A stretch of 64,000 nucleotides of DNA from an uncultured Sphingobium sp. (lineage in GTDB: Bacteria; Pseudomonadota; Alphaproteobacteria; Sphingomonadales; Sphingomonadaceae), in assembly GCA_946885845.1 (NCBI GenBank), contig CAMPHJ010000010.1, positions 1 to 64,000 on the forward strand. Reading direction: 5' to 3'. A model generated the notes under the pieces. The model was not told the origin of the DNA, searched no databases, and saw nothing but the letters and a program-made list of their open reading frames with translations. The translations under genes and the position numbers were made by a program. This document shows positions 46,282 through 55,827 of the stretch, piece after piece. Positions within the stretch are counted from its first letter, which is position 1; each line of letters begins with the position of its first letter.

Positions 46282-47559
46282 GTGAACAAGGCGACGACCG
46301 AAGGCATGCCGCTCACCCATCCTATTTCCGCAACAGGAAAGGTTGGCACCGGTCGCCTTATCACCCTGCTGATTCTGCCTACCGTCGGCATGTACGCCAC
46401 CTTCCAGGGCCTTCAGCAGATACTCATCCCTGCGCAGATGGATGCGCTCGACCCCGTCAATAAGGTGGCGAATCTGGGTTTGTTGACGACACTCAGCGCC
46501 GTATCCGCCGTGATTTCGCTGCCAATGGGCGGTGCCGTATCGGATCGAACACGCAGCCGCTGGGGACGGCGGACGCCTTGGCTTGCCGCAATGGCGCTAC
46601 TGTCAGTCGTCCTGATGATGTTCATGAGCCAAGCGAACGCATTGCTTCCTTTCGCTCTGATCTATGTCACGCTTTGGTTCACCATGAATTTCTATCAGGG
46701 TGCTCTCACAGCTGTGCTGCCGGACCGTATTTCGCGCGAAAAACGCGGCATCGCGTCGGCGATGATCGGCCTCAGCGTGCCGATCGGCATCATCTTTGGC
46801 GTGAACGTCGCGGCACGCGCGGACACGACAACCAGCTATGCGGCCATCGCGACTGCGTTCGTGGTGCTGACCGCCAGCTTCCTGATCTTTGCGCCCGAAG
46901 GCCCCTTCAGGCCTGAAAAACTTCCCCCCGTGGCAGAGAAAATAAAGCTTTCACGGCGTATCGCCGACTTCTTCTCAAGCTTCCGGTCACGCGACTTCAC
47001 GTTCGCCTTCCTGTCGCGCGCGCTGTTGTTCGTCGCCTATTTTTCCGTCAGCGGCTATCTCTTCTACTTCGTGCAGGACGAGATCGGGGCAGCCGCCTTG
47101 CCGCAGCACAGCGCGAAAGTCGCGATAAGCATATTGAGCACCGTCAACATGGTGGCCTGGATCGGCGCAATCTTCGTGGCGGGCTGGCTGGCCGACCGGC
47201 TGCAGAGGCATAAGCTGATCGTTGGCGTTTCGGCGATCGGGCTAGGCCTGTCGCTGATCGTCCCCGTCATCGCACCCAACTGGCACGGCATGCTGGTCTA
47301 TTCGGTGCTGAGCGGCATTTTCTTCGGAACCTACATGGCGATCGACCTGGCACTTATGTCGTTCGTCCTGCCGGAGGAAGAGGCGGCGGGCCGCGACATG
47401 GGGATATTGGCAGTGGCGACGGCCGCCCCACAATTGGTTTCCCCGGCCATTGCAGGCGGCCTGATCCTAGCCTTCGGTTATGGCGCGCTCTATCTGTTCG
47501 GCGCTGTGACCGCCCTTGCCGCAGGGATCAGCGCATTCTTCATCCGGGGCGTGCGCTGA
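46282..47559 (+). CDS. MFS transporter, probably for inositol or a related polyol
   Basis: A 425-residue MFS carrier with about 12 helices. The loop-2/3 motif GGAVSDRTRSRWGRRTPWL resembles the GPH/MFS class seen in the carrier at 14.6 kb. Start is GTG 46282 with AAAGGAG upstream. It is convergent with iolG, a perfect 16-base hairpin separating them. No other transporter gene lies in the iol block, so transport of myo-inositol or an inositol derivative is inferred from context only. Confidence 0.85.
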   Translation: MNKATTEGMPLTHPISATGKVGTGRLITLLILPTVGMYATFQGLQQILIPAQMDALDPVNKVANLGLLTTLSAVSAVISLPMGGAVSDRTRSRWGRRTPWLAAMALLSVVLMMFMSQANALLPFALIYVTLWFTMNFYQGALTAVLPDRISREKRGIASAMIGLSVPIGIIFGVNVAARADTTTSYAAIATAFVVLTASFLIFAPEGPFRPEKLPPVAEKIKLSRRIADFFSSFRSRDFTFAFLSRALLFVAYFSVSGYLFYFVQDEIGAAALPQHSAKVAISILSTVNMVAWIGAIFVAGWLADRLQRHKLIVGVSAIGLGLSLIVPVIAPNWHGMLVYSVLSGIFFGTYMAIDLALMSFVLPEEEAAGRDMGILAVATAAPQLVSPAIAGGLILAFGYGALYLFGAVTALAAGISAFFIRGVR

Positions 47560-47632
47560 GGGTCGGCCAAGTCATTTTCCCGTCAGATCTCGTCATTTGA
47601 CGACCCGAAGAATGCGTAAAACAAAAGACAAT

Positions 47633-47670
47633 AGCGCATGATCCGATTCAGCCCAATCGGATCATGCGCT
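47633..47670. terminator. Bidirectional terminator between MFS gene and iolG
   Basis: A perfect 16-base stem (AGCGCATGATCCGATT and its complement) with a 6-base loop, between two convergent genes. T runs are short on both sides, but the stem strength and placement favour a shared terminator. Confidence 0.7.
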
Positions 47671-47706
47671 AATTTCCGCTGACGTCCCGCAGCTTCCGGG
47701 ATAGGA

Positions 47707-48702
47707 TCAATCTGGACAGCGCAGCATGACAACCGACCCATCTCGTGCAGACCGGTCGGCAGCTTCCGCCAATATCAGCGCCCTGACGCCGTCCCGCTCA
47801 TCGGCCAAAGGACGTGATTTGCCCTCGATGATGTCCGCGAAATGCTCCACTTCGCTAGCGTAGGCGTCGGCGTAACGATCGAGGAAGAAGTTCTGGAAGC
47901 AGTCCCCCATGGCTCCATTCTGGGTCCACGTCTGCACGCTGGTCTCCAACTTGTTTTCGGCCCGGATCAGCCCCTTCGACCCGAACGCCTCGATCCGCTG
48001 GTCGTAGCCGTAACCGCTGCGACGGCTGTTGGAGATGACGCACAGCTTGCCGCTAGCGGTGCGCAGCATGATCTTGGCGGTGTCGAAGTCGCCTGCGGCC
48101 CCTATTTCAGGATCGATCAACACGGAAGCGGAGGCGAATACGCTTTCAATCTCCTCGCCCAGCAGCCAGCTGGCCATGTCAAAATCGTGGATTGCCATGT
48201 CCTTGAAAATGCCGCCCGACACAGCGACGTAAGAAGTCGGCGGGGGCGCGGGATCGTGGCTGATGATGTGGAGCGTCTCAAGCTCGCCAATCTCGCCCTG
48301 CTTCAGCCGCCGCTGCAGGCTGGCAAAGCTGGGATCGAACCGCCGATTGAACCCCAGCAGCACGTGGCGGTCACTGCCAATCAGCGCCTGTTCGACCTGG
48401 GCGGCGCGACCGGCGTCCTGATCCAGCGGCTTCTCGCAAAAGACATGCTTGCCCGCGCGGATCGATTCCAGCGTATAGTTCAGATGGGTGTCGGTCGCGC
48501 TCGCGATCACGACCCCGCTGATCGCCGGATCGGACCAGGCATCCTCGATCGATGACACGCGGGCGCCATAAAGACGGGCCAGCTCCTCGGCCCCGCCAAA
48601 GGGATCAACGACGCGCGATAGCGACAGGCGACCGTTGGCCGCGATGTTGGCGGCGTGGATCTTGCCGATCCGGCCCGCGCCTATCAGGGCGATCTGAAAC
48701 AT
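47707..48702 (-). CDS. iolG: Myo-inositol 2-dehydrogenase
   Basis: A 331-residue Gfo/Idh/MocA-family oxidoreductase. The NAD-binding motif is IGAGRIGKIHAANI, the catalytic lysine is in CEKPLD (about residue 97), and the substrate block is GGIFKDMAIHDFDMASWLLG with the D/H pair. This matches IolG, which oxidises myo-inositol to scyllo-inosose with NAD. It is downstream of the acyl-CoA ligase and iolA on the same strand, at the distal end of the iol set. Confidence 0.92.
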   Translation of the reverse strand: MFQIALIGAGRIGKIHAANIAANGRLSLSRVVDPFGGAEELARLYGARVSSIEDAWSDPAISGVVIASATDTHLNYTLESIRAGKHVFCEKPLDQDAGRAAQVEQALIGSDRHVLLGFNRRFDPSFASLQRRLKQGEIGELETLHIISHDPAPPPTSYVAVSGGIFKDMAIHDFDMASWLLGEEIESVFASASVLIDPEIGAAGDFDTAKIMLRTASGKLCVISNSRRSGYGYDQRIEAFGSKGLIRAENKLETSVQTWTQNGAMGDCFQNFFLDRYADAYASEVEHFADIIEGKSRPLADERDGVRALILAEAADRSARDGSVVMLRCPD

Positions 48703-48764
48703 GGGAATACCTTTCCTAAAATCGACAATGTCGTTCGGACGGGGCGGAAATGCGCCCTCGCCTG

Positions 48765-50450
48765 TCAGCCGTCGGCCTTCGCCAGTTCGGCTTCCATCAT
48801 CTCACGCAACTGAAATTTCTGCACCTTTCCCGATACCGTCATGGGGAAGCTGTCCATGAACCGAACGTAGCGCGGCACTTTATAATGTGCGACGCGGCCA
48901 CGGCAGAAAGCGATGATCGCATCCGCATCCTCCGGTTCGCCGGGGCGCAGCTTGACGCAGGCCACCACTTCTTCCCCAAACTTGGCGTCAGGGACGCCGA
49001 CCACCTGCACGTCCAGAACGGACGGATGGAGATAGATCAACTCCTCCAGTTCGCGAGGATAGATGTTCTCCCCGCCGCGGATGATCATATCCTTGATTCG
49101 ACCGACGATCCGCGCATAGCCCTCGCCGTCGATGATGGCGATGTCGCCGCTGTGCATCCACCCGTGGCGCACCACCTCCGCCGTTTTTTCCAGGTCCCCC
49201 CAATAGCCGAGCATCACTGAATAGCCGCGGATGCACAATTCGCCTGGCTCACCACGCATGACGGTGGTTCCGGTTTCGGGATTGACGACCTTGGCCTCCA
49301 GATGGGGTTGGATGCAGCCGATCGTGCCCACGCGGACTTCGATGGGATCGTCCAGCGACGTCTGGAAGCTCACCGGGCTGGTTTCGGTCATCCCATAGGC
49401 AATGCCGATGTCGCGCATGTGCATGCGTGTCATCACCTTGCGCATCAATTCTTCCGGGCAGGGAGACCCAGCCATCAGTCCGGTCCGCAGCGTTGACAAA
49501 TCGAAGCGGGGAAATTCGGGATGCTCCAGTTCGGCGATGAACATCGTCGGGACGCCATGCAATATCGTGCAGCGCTCCGCTTCGACGGTTTCCAGCACCG
49601 CCAGCGGATCGAAGCGGGGCGAGGGGTAGATCATGGTGACGCCATGGATGACGCTCATGAGGTTGCTCATCACCATGCCGAAACAATGATAGAGCGGCAC
49701 GGCTATGCATATCCGATCACCCGCGACCGCACCCATTGCTGTACCACACATGGATGCATTATTGAGGACATTGCGGTGCGAGAGGGTTACGCCCTTGGGC
49801 GATCCGGTGGTGCCGCTGGTAAACTGGATATTGATAGGATCGCTCGCCTGCAGCGTCACGGCGACGCTGGCAAGTTCCGCTTCTGATGTCGGTGTCCGCG
49901 ACGCGGCGACATCGTCAAAATCAAGCCATCCCGGACGCCGATCACCATCGATCTTTATCAAATAGCGGAGCGCCGGGAGCCGATCCGAGACGATCTCGCC
50001 CGGCCCTTCGCCAAAGCGGGTAACTAACGCCTCTGTCATGGCAACATAATCGCTGGTCTTGAACGATGCCGCGCAGATCAGCGCCTTCACATCCACCTTT
50101 GCCAGCGTATATTCAAGCTCACCTATGCGATAGGCGGGGTTGATGTTCACTAATATCATGCCTGCGCGGGCGGTCGCCAGCTGAGCAATGGTCCACTGGG
50201 CACAATTGGGCGCCCAGATGCCCACCCGGTCGCCCCGCCCTATGCCCAAAGCCAGCAGCCCCGCCGCGAAGGCGTCCGTCACCGCCTTCAGTTCCGACCA
50301 GGAATAGCGGACATTGCCATGACGCGCGACGAGCGCGTCGTCATCGGGCCAGCGCTGCGCTGCGAGTTCCAGCGCTTCTCCGATAGTGTCCTCCCGAAGG
50401 GGAGGATGCGATGCGCCGATAACATGGCTGAATTCACTAAGCGTCATCAA
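48765..50450 (-). CDS. Acyl-CoA synthetase (AMP-binding), ACSF2-like, inside the iol set
   Basis: A 561-residue ligase and close paralogue of the enzyme at 7877-9574; the blocks [27 protein letters not shown] and [16 protein letters not shown] are shared almost exactly. The ATP loop is [17 protein letters not shown] and the catalytic lysine is in [12 protein letters not shown]. It lies between iolA (47 bases away) and iolG (62 bases away), all on one strand. No step of inositol catabolism needs an acyl-CoA ligase, so its presence implies that the imported compound carries an acid. Confidence 0.9.
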   Translation of the reverse strand: MMTLSEFSHVIGASHPPLREDTIGEALELAAQRWPDDDALVARHGNVRYSWSELKAVTDAFAAGLLALGIGRGDRVGIWAPNCAQWTIAQLATARAGMILVNINPAYRIGELEYTLAKVDVKALICAASFKTSDYVAMTEALVTRFGEGPGEIVSDRLPALRYLIKIDGDRRPGWLDFDDVAASRTPTSEAELASVAVTLQASDPINIQFTSGTTGSPKGVTLSHRNVLNNASMCGTAMGAVAGDRICIAVPLYHCFGMVMSNLMSVIHGVTMIYPSPRFDPLAVLETVEAERCTILHGVPTMFIAELEHPEFPRFDLSTLRTGLMAGSPCPEELMRKVMTRMHMRDIGIAYGMTETSPVSFQTSLDDPIEVRVGTIGCIQPHLEAKVVNPETGTTVMRGEPGELCIRGYSVMLGYWGDLEKTAEVVRHGWMHSGDIAIIDGEGYARIVGRIKDMIIRGGENIYPRELEELIYLHPSVLDVQVVGVPDAKFGEEVVACVKLRPGEPEDADAIIAFCRGRVAHYKVPRYVRFMDSFPMTVSGKVQKFQLREMMEAELAKADG

Positions 50451-50497
50451 GCCCTCGTCGGGTTATGCCGACCGGTGTTGGAACCGATCGAGGATCG

Positions 50498-52012
50498 TCA
50501 TTTCATGGTCGGGATCAGGAAGGCGTCCGAAAGAGCCGTTCCCTCAGGAGAAGCCGACGGGCCATGCCAGCGCTGGGTCACCGTTTTCACCTTTGTCCAG
50601 AACCGAACGCCCTCTTCCCCATGCTGATTGTGATCGCCGAACCCCGAACGCTTCCAACCGCCGAAGCTGTGATAGGCGACCGGCACCGGTATGGGTACGT
50701 TGATGCCGACCATGCCGACATTCACCCGAGCGGCAAATTCGCGAGCGGCTTGACCGTTGCGGGTGAAGATGGCGACGCCGTTGCCATATTGATGCTTTGA
50801 AGGCAGAGCGAGGGCATCCTCGAAACTGTCGGCGCGCACCATCTGGAGCACGGGTCCGAAAATCTCTTCCCGATAAGCGCTCATGTCGGGCGTCACATGG
50901 TCGAACAGCGTCGGGCCGACGAAAAAGCCGTCTTCATACCCCTGAAGGGAAAAGCCGCGTCCGTCGATGACCAGTTCGGCCCCTTCCTCGACACCGGTCT
51001 GTATCCACTGTTCGATGCGGGCCTTGTGCTGGGCTGTCACCACCGGGCCGTAATGCGCATCCGCATCGGTCGAGACGCCGACGCGCAGCGCCTCAATGGC
51101 GGGGATGAGCTTTGTCTTGAGCCGTTCGGCCGTATCCTGCCCGACCGGCACCACCACCGGCAGCGCCATGCAGCGTTCGCCCGCAGATCCGAAGGCCGCA
51201 CCGCACAGGTCGGCGACGGTCTGGTCCAGATCGGCGTCGGGCATGACGATGCCGTGATTTTTCGCGCCGCCCATGGCCTGCACGCGCTTTCCAGCCGCGA
51301 CGCCGCGATTATAGACATAATGAGCGATGTCCGACGAGCCGACGAAGCTGACCGCCGAAATCGCCGGATGGTCCAAAATGGCGTCGACCATTTCCTTGTC
51401 GCCCTGAACCACCTGGAAAATGCCGTCGGGCAGCCCCGCCTCCGTCAGCAGCTCTGCCAGGCGGATGGAGGTGGATGGGTCACGCTCTGACGGCTTGAGG
51501 ATGAAGGCGTTACCGCACGCCATCGCCACCGCGCTCATCCACAGCGGGATCATCGCCGGAAAATTGAAGGGCGTGATACCCGCGCCGATGCCGATCGGCT
51601 GGCGCATGGAATAGACGTCGATGCCGGGACCGGCACCTTGGGTATAGTCGCCCTTCAACAAATGCGGGATGCCGCAGGCAAATTCCACAACGTCGAGACC
51701 CCGCTGGATATCACCCCTGGCGTCGGCGATGACCTTGCCATGTTCCGATGCCAGCAGATGGGCAAGATCGTCCATGTCGCGTTCGACCAGCCGCTTGAAG
51801 TCAAACATGACACGCGCCCGGCGCTGCGGATTTACGGCCGCCCATGCCGGCTGCGCCGCCACTGCTGCATCGACGGCCTGTTGCAGCTCTTCGGCAGTGC
51901 CCAGGCCGACGCGGGCCTCCACCTTACCATTGTTAGGATCATATACGTCCCCGGTGCGGGCGGATACGGAACTGACCGCGCGTCCGCCGATGAAGTGGGG
52001 AATATTTCGCAT
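50498..52012 (-). CDS. iolA: Methylmalonate/malonate-semialdehyde dehydrogenase (CoA-acylating)
   Basis: A 504-residue aldehyde dehydrogenase. The nucleophile cysteine is in FGSAGERCMALPVVV, with cofactor blocks PFNFPAMIPLWM and SVSFVGSSDIAHYVY. The family (MmsA/IolA) forms acetyl-CoA from malonate semialdehyde in inositol breakdown and propionyl-CoA from methylmalonate semialdehyde in valine/isobutyrate breakdown. One enzyme can therefore serve both core and branched acyl chains. Start ATG 52012 follows GGGAG; the longer frame begins at a TTG. Confidence 0.92.
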   Translation of the reverse strand: MRNIPHFIGGRAVSSVSARTGDVYDPNNGKVEARVGLGTAEELQQAVDAAVAAQPAWAAVNPQRRARVMFDFKRLVERDMDDLAHLLASEHGKVIADARGDIQRGLDVVEFACGIPHLLKGDYTQGAGPGIDVYSMRQPIGIGAGITPFNFPAMIPLWMSAVAMACGNAFILKPSERDPSTSIRLAELLTEAGLPDGIFQVVQGDKEMVDAILDHPAISAVSFVGSSDIAHYVYNRGVAAGKRVQAMGGAKNHGIVMPDADLDQTVADLCGAAFGSAGERCMALPVVVPVGQDTAERLKTKLIPAIEALRVGVSTDADAHYGPVVTAQHKARIEQWIQTGVEEGAELVIDGRGFSLQGYEDGFFVGPTLFDHVTPDMSAYREEIFGPVLQMVRADSFEDALALPSKHQYGNGVAIFTRNGQAAREFAARVNVGMVGINVPIPVPVAYHSFGGWKRSGFGDHNQHGEEGVRFWTKVKTVTQRWHGPSASPEGTALSDAFLIPTMK

Positions 52013-52280
52013 TTCGGCTTCTCCCGGCAAGATTAGATGCTGTTCCGGCTCTTCATGAGCAGGTCTTGATATATTCAGTGGGACGAGCGACGATTTCGAC
52101 GCTCATCGTTGCCCAGCCGCCGCCATGGAGAAGGTGCAGCATTCCATGGACGGGGCTGGACAGGCTTCAGACGCAGAGGACGCAATCCACCTTCACTCGA
52201 CAGTTACCCATCCTTACCGGGTCGGTCAGGATAGGTCCTTCAGGGTCATGAAATTCCTGCAACGGATTCAGGGGCACGTC

Positions 52281-53105
52281 TTACTCTCCTATGTCCGGGC
52301 TTGCAGATATGCCGCGCGCGATCCAGTCATGTGCGGGATCATTGGCAAACACCCAGTTGCGACGGGGACCGGCCATCACGTTCAGATAATAAAGATCATA
52401 GCCATGCGGCGCCCCGACCGGGTGGTATCCGCGCGGCACTTTGACCACATCGCCATCCTCCACCGCCATCGTCTCGTCAATCGACCGGTCATCGGTATAG
52501 ACGCGTTGGAAGGCAAAACCCTGCGGCGGCGAAAGGCGATGATAATAGGTTTCCTCCAGGAAGGTTTCTTCCGGCCACGCATCGCGATCATGCTTGTGGG
52601 GAGGATAGCTGGACCAATGTCCGCCAGGGGTGATGACTTCCACCACCAACAGGCTGTGCGCGTCCGCCTTGTCATCCAGTATGTTGCGTACGAAGCGCTG
52701 GTTCGTGCCATGTCCGCGCGTTTCCAGCCCCACATCTTCGGGCGCGATGACGCGCGGACGCCGATCACCGCCACCGGGCGCAGTGCAGATCGCCACTTCC
52801 GTGGCACTGGCGGCCTCAATGCGGTAGGATGTCCCGGCAGGAACATAAACCGACGTCGCGGGTCCCGCAAAAACGTCTGTCCGACCGCCCAACTCGGCGA
52901 AACGCTCTTCGCCGGCCTTAACATCAATCACGCCGGACAGGATGACGAGGCATGCTTCCCGGCCTGCCTCTCCACCCTCATGGACCTGCCCCGCCGCCAG
53001 ACGGAGCACCTTGAATCCGACATAACGCCAGCCCGCGCTTTCCGGTGTGACGTCTAGCATCACGCCGTGCGTGTCAGGATCGTGGCTGCGGACCTTGAGG
53101 CTCAT
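52281..53105 (-). CDS. iolB: 5-deoxy-glucuronate isomerase
   Basis: A 274-residue double-cupin protein of the IolB/KduI type. Metal-ligand words are SSYPPHKHDRDAWPEETFLEE and GYHPVGAPHGYDLYYLNVMAGP. It converts 5-deoxy-D-glucuronate to 5-dehydro-2-deoxy-gluconate. Start overlaps the iolE stop (ATGA). The 268 bases after it before iolA hold no recognisable gene. Confidence 0.93.
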   Translation of the reverse strand: MSLKVRSHDPDTHGVMLDVTPESAGWRYVGFKVLRLAAGQVHEGGEAGREACLVILSGVIDVKAGEERFAELGGRTDVFAGPATSVYVPAGTSYRIEAASATEVAICTAPGGGDRRPRVIAPEDVGLETRGHGTNQRFVRNILDDKADAHSLLVVEVITPGGHWSSYPPHKHDRDAWPEETFLEETYYHRLSPPQGFAFQRVYTDDRSIDETMAVEDGDVVKVPRGYHPVGAPHGYDLYYLNVMAGPRRNWVFANDPAHDWIARGISASPDIGE

Positions 53106-53995
53106 GCCGCCAGCCCCACCTCGGCGGCGAGGCTTCGGAGTGTCTCGAGGCCCAGCTGCTGGTACACGCGGGGATTGGCGATCGCTGGATCCTGCTCTGC
53201 CTCAACCACGATCCAGCCGATGTAGCCGATGCGGGCCAGCGCGCCCAGGAATGACGCATAATCATAGGCGCCGTCGCCAGGGGCAGTGAACATCCCACCG
53301 ACCACGCCGTCGAGGAAGCTTGCGCCGCCAGCACGCAGCCTGTTGTACCGCCCACGGCGTACATCCTTGCAATGGACATGGTTCACGCGCTCGGGCCGTT
53401 CACCGATGATCTTCAGCGGATCGATACCGCCGCAAAGGGCATGGCCTGTGTCGAGCGTCAAACCGACATGCTCGTCGGTGACATCGAAGAAGCGCCGCAA
53501 CTCTTCGGCAGTCTCGACAACGGTGCCGAGATGGTGATGGTAGGCGAAACGCAGCCCGCGCGTGTTTACATGCGCCGCCACCGCGTTCAACCGCGCGCCG
53601 AAGCGCTCCCAGGCCTGATCGTCGATCCGGGGATGGACATCGAGGGGACAGGACCGGTCGCCATGTACCGCGTTCGACGTTTCGGCGAGAATGAAGACGC
53701 TCGATCCCATCGCCTCCAGCAACGCGAGATGGTCTGCCATGGCGGCGATTTCGGCATCGGCGTCGCGCGTGAGAAGGTTGGACGAATACCAGCCGCCGAC
53801 GATATCCAGCCCGTGGGTGGCCATGATCGGTTTCAAGGTGGCAGGATCGCGCGGGAACTTGCAGCCAAGCTCCACCCCATCGAAACCGATCTGGCTGACG
53901 TCATTCAACAGCTCGCACAGCGTGATGTCGCCGCCCAGTTCGGGCATGTCGTCATTGGCCCAGGCAATCGGGCTGACGCCCCAGCGTATCGTCAT
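53102..53995 (-). CDS. iolE: Inosose dehydratase
   Basis: A 297-residue TIM-barrel sugar-phosphate-isomerase-like enzyme. GVSPIAWANDDMPELGG at the start is a hallmark of IolE; metal ligands lie in FAYHHHLGTVVET, LTLDTGHALCGG and HVHCKDVR. It dehydrates 2-keto-myo-inositol (scyllo-inosose). It is coupled to iolD upstream and iolB downstream by 4-base overlaps. Confidence 0.93.
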   Translation of the reverse strand: MTIRWGVSPIAWANDDMPELGGDITLCELLNDVSQIGFDGVELGCKFPRDPATLKPIMATHGLDIVGGWYSSNLLTRDADAEIAAMADHLALLEAMGSSVFILAETSNAVHGDRSCPLDVHPRIDDQAWERFGARLNAVAAHVNTRGLRFAYHHHLGTVVETAEELRRFFDVTDEHVGLTLDTGHALCGGIDPLKIIGERPERVNHVHCKDVRRGRYNRLRAGGASFLDGVVGGMFTAPGDGAYDYASFLGALARIGYIGWIVVEAEQDPAIANPRVYQQLGLETLRSLAAEVGLAA

Positions 53996-55827
53996 GGCTT
54001 CCGCCTCTTCTTCATATCTTCATATCGAATGAGGGCCGCAGCGACTTCATCGCGGGCCGACACCTGCGGCACCGCGACGTCCCACCAATGCCCGCCCGAC
54101 TGCGTCGTTACGGCCGGGTCGGTTTCAAGCACGATGACGTAGCTGGTCGATGATGCGGCTGCTCGGGCGAGCGCCTCTTCAAGCGAGGCAATGCCGGACA
54201 CTTTTTCCGCACAGGCGCCCAGACTACGGGCGTGGGCGGCGAAATCGACCGTGGGGAGCGCTTCCTGCCGCGCATCGGCCAGCAGGTTGTTGAAAGGCCG
54301 CCCGCCTGTCGCCTGTTGCAACCGATTGATGCAGCCATAGCCGCCATTGTCGAGCAGCACGACGATGAGCTTGAAACCCAGCATGACCGACGTCGCCAGC
54401 TCTGAATTCAGCATCAGATAGCTGCCGTCACCGACAAGGACGAATGTTTCCCGCGCGGGGTCGGCCATCTTCACGCCCAGGCCGCCGGCAATCTCATATC
54501 CCATGCAGGAAAAGCCGTACTCGACATGGTAGCCGCCTGGCTTCTTCACGCGCCATAGCTTGTGCAGTTCGCCCGGCAGGCCACCGGCCGCTCCCACCAC
54601 GACCGCGTCATCGGGCGCATGCCGTAACACCGCACCGATCACCGCCGCGTCGGAAGGAAGGCCATCGCACGGCGCCATCGCCGCGTCGGCCGCCTGGTTC
54701 CAGCCCGCCATGGCAACGCTATTCTCCCGCTCCCAGGCCTGTGGAACGCGCCAGCCCGCCAGCGCATCGGCCAGAGCCTCGATCACGACGCGCGCGTCGC
54801 CCACGACGCTCTTCGCGCCGTGCTTGTGCGCGTCATGCGGCGCGACATTGACCTGGAACAGATCGCCCTGGAACAGCGTGCGTGACCCCGTGGTGAAATC
54901 CTGCAGCCGGGTGCCGATGCCGATGATGAGGTCCGCATCGAGCGCGGCGCGATTGGCGGCGCTGGTCCCGGTGACGCCGATCGCGCCAAGCAACTGGCCG
55001 TGACTGGCGATGAGCGCACCCTTCCCCGCCTGCGTTTCCGCAACGGGAATGCCTGTGGTCTCCGCCAGCGCGGCTAACGCATCTTCGGCGCGGGAATAGA
55101 GGACACCGCCGCCGGTCACGATCAGTGGCCGCTGCGCGGCACGCACCGCCTGTACCAGCGCGTCAAATTCCGTTTCGTCGGGGCGGGGTCGTCGCTGCCG
55201 CCACAGGCGCGGTTCCAGGAAGCTGACCGGGCAATCGAAAGCCTCCGCCTGCACATCCTGGCACAGGGACAGGGTGACGGGACCGCAACGGGCCGGGTCA
55301 GTCATCACCGCCATGGCGCGCGGGGCGGCATCCAATATCTGTTCGGGCCGGGTAATGCGGTCGAAATAGCGGCTGACCGGGCGGAAACAGTCGCTGGCGC
55401 TGACCGTCCCATCGCCGAAATTCTCAATCTGCTGAAGCACGGGATCGGGCAGGCGGCTGGCGTAGACGTCACCGGGCAGGAACAGCACCGGCAAACGGTT
55501 GACATGGGCAAGCGCGGCGGCGGTCACCATATTGGTCGCGCCCGGCCCGATCGACGTCGTGCAGGCCATTGCCCGCTGGCGACGATTTGCCTTGGCGAAG
55601 GCGATGGCGGCATGCGCCATTCCCTGCTCATTATGGGCGCGATAGGTAGGAAGACCATTGCCAATGTCCGCCAGCGCCTCCCCGACGCCTGCGACATTGC
55701 CATGGCCGAAGATCGCCCACACCCCAGCGAAAAAAGGTTGCTCGACCCCGCCGATCTCGACGCGCTGCGCCGCCATCCAGCGAATGAGCGCCTGCGCCAT
55801 GGTCAGCCTGACGGTTTCTCCGCTCAT
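53992..55827 (-). CDS. iolD: THcHDO hydrolase (acylhydrolase) of inositol catabolism
   Basis: A 611-residue thiamine-diphosphate enzyme. The N-terminal Pyr domain has GHGNVAGVGEAL and YRAHNEQGMAHAAIAFAKA; the C-terminal domain has the GDGSYLMLNSE metal-diphosphate motif followed by VVLLDNGGYGCINRLQ. This is the pattern of 3D-(3,5/4)-trihydroxycyclohexane-1,2-dione hydrolase. Start ATG 55827 overlaps the iolC stop by 4 bases; a longer frame from 55857 is less likely. Confidence 0.93.
   Translation of the reverse strand: MSGETVRLTMAQALIRWMAAQRVEIGGVEQPFFAGVWAIFGHGNVAGVGEALADIGNGLPTYRAHNEQGMAHAAIAFAKANRRQRAMACTTSIGPGATNMVTAAALAHVNRLPVLFLPGDVYASRLPDPVLQQIENFGDGTVSASDCFRPVSRYFDRITRPEQILDAAPRAMAVMTDPARCGPVTLSLCQDVQAEAFDCPVSFLEPRLWRQRRPRPDETEFDALVQAVRAAQRPLIVTGGGVLYSRAEDALAALAETTGIPVAETQAGKGALIASHGQLLGAIGVTGTSAANRAALDADLIIGIGTRLQDFTTGSRTLFQGDLFQVNVAPHDAHKHGAKSVVGDARVVIEALADALAGWRVPQAWERENSVAMAGWNQAADAAMAPCDGLPSDAAVIGAVLRHAPDDAVVVGAAGGLPGELHKLWRVKKPGGYHVEYGFSCMGYEIAGGLGVKMADPARETFVLVGDGSYLMLNSELATSVMLGFKLIVVLLDNGGYGCINRLQQATGGRPFNNLLADARQEALPTVDFAAHARSLGACAEKVSGIASLEEALARAAASSTSYVIVLETDPAVTTQSGGHWWDVAVPQVSARDEVAAALIRYEDMKKRRKP

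Noticed and set aside
52125..53057. 310-codon plus-strand open frame covering the iolA-iolB gap
   Set aside because: Mostly antisense to iolB; the part in the gap has no recognisable domain.
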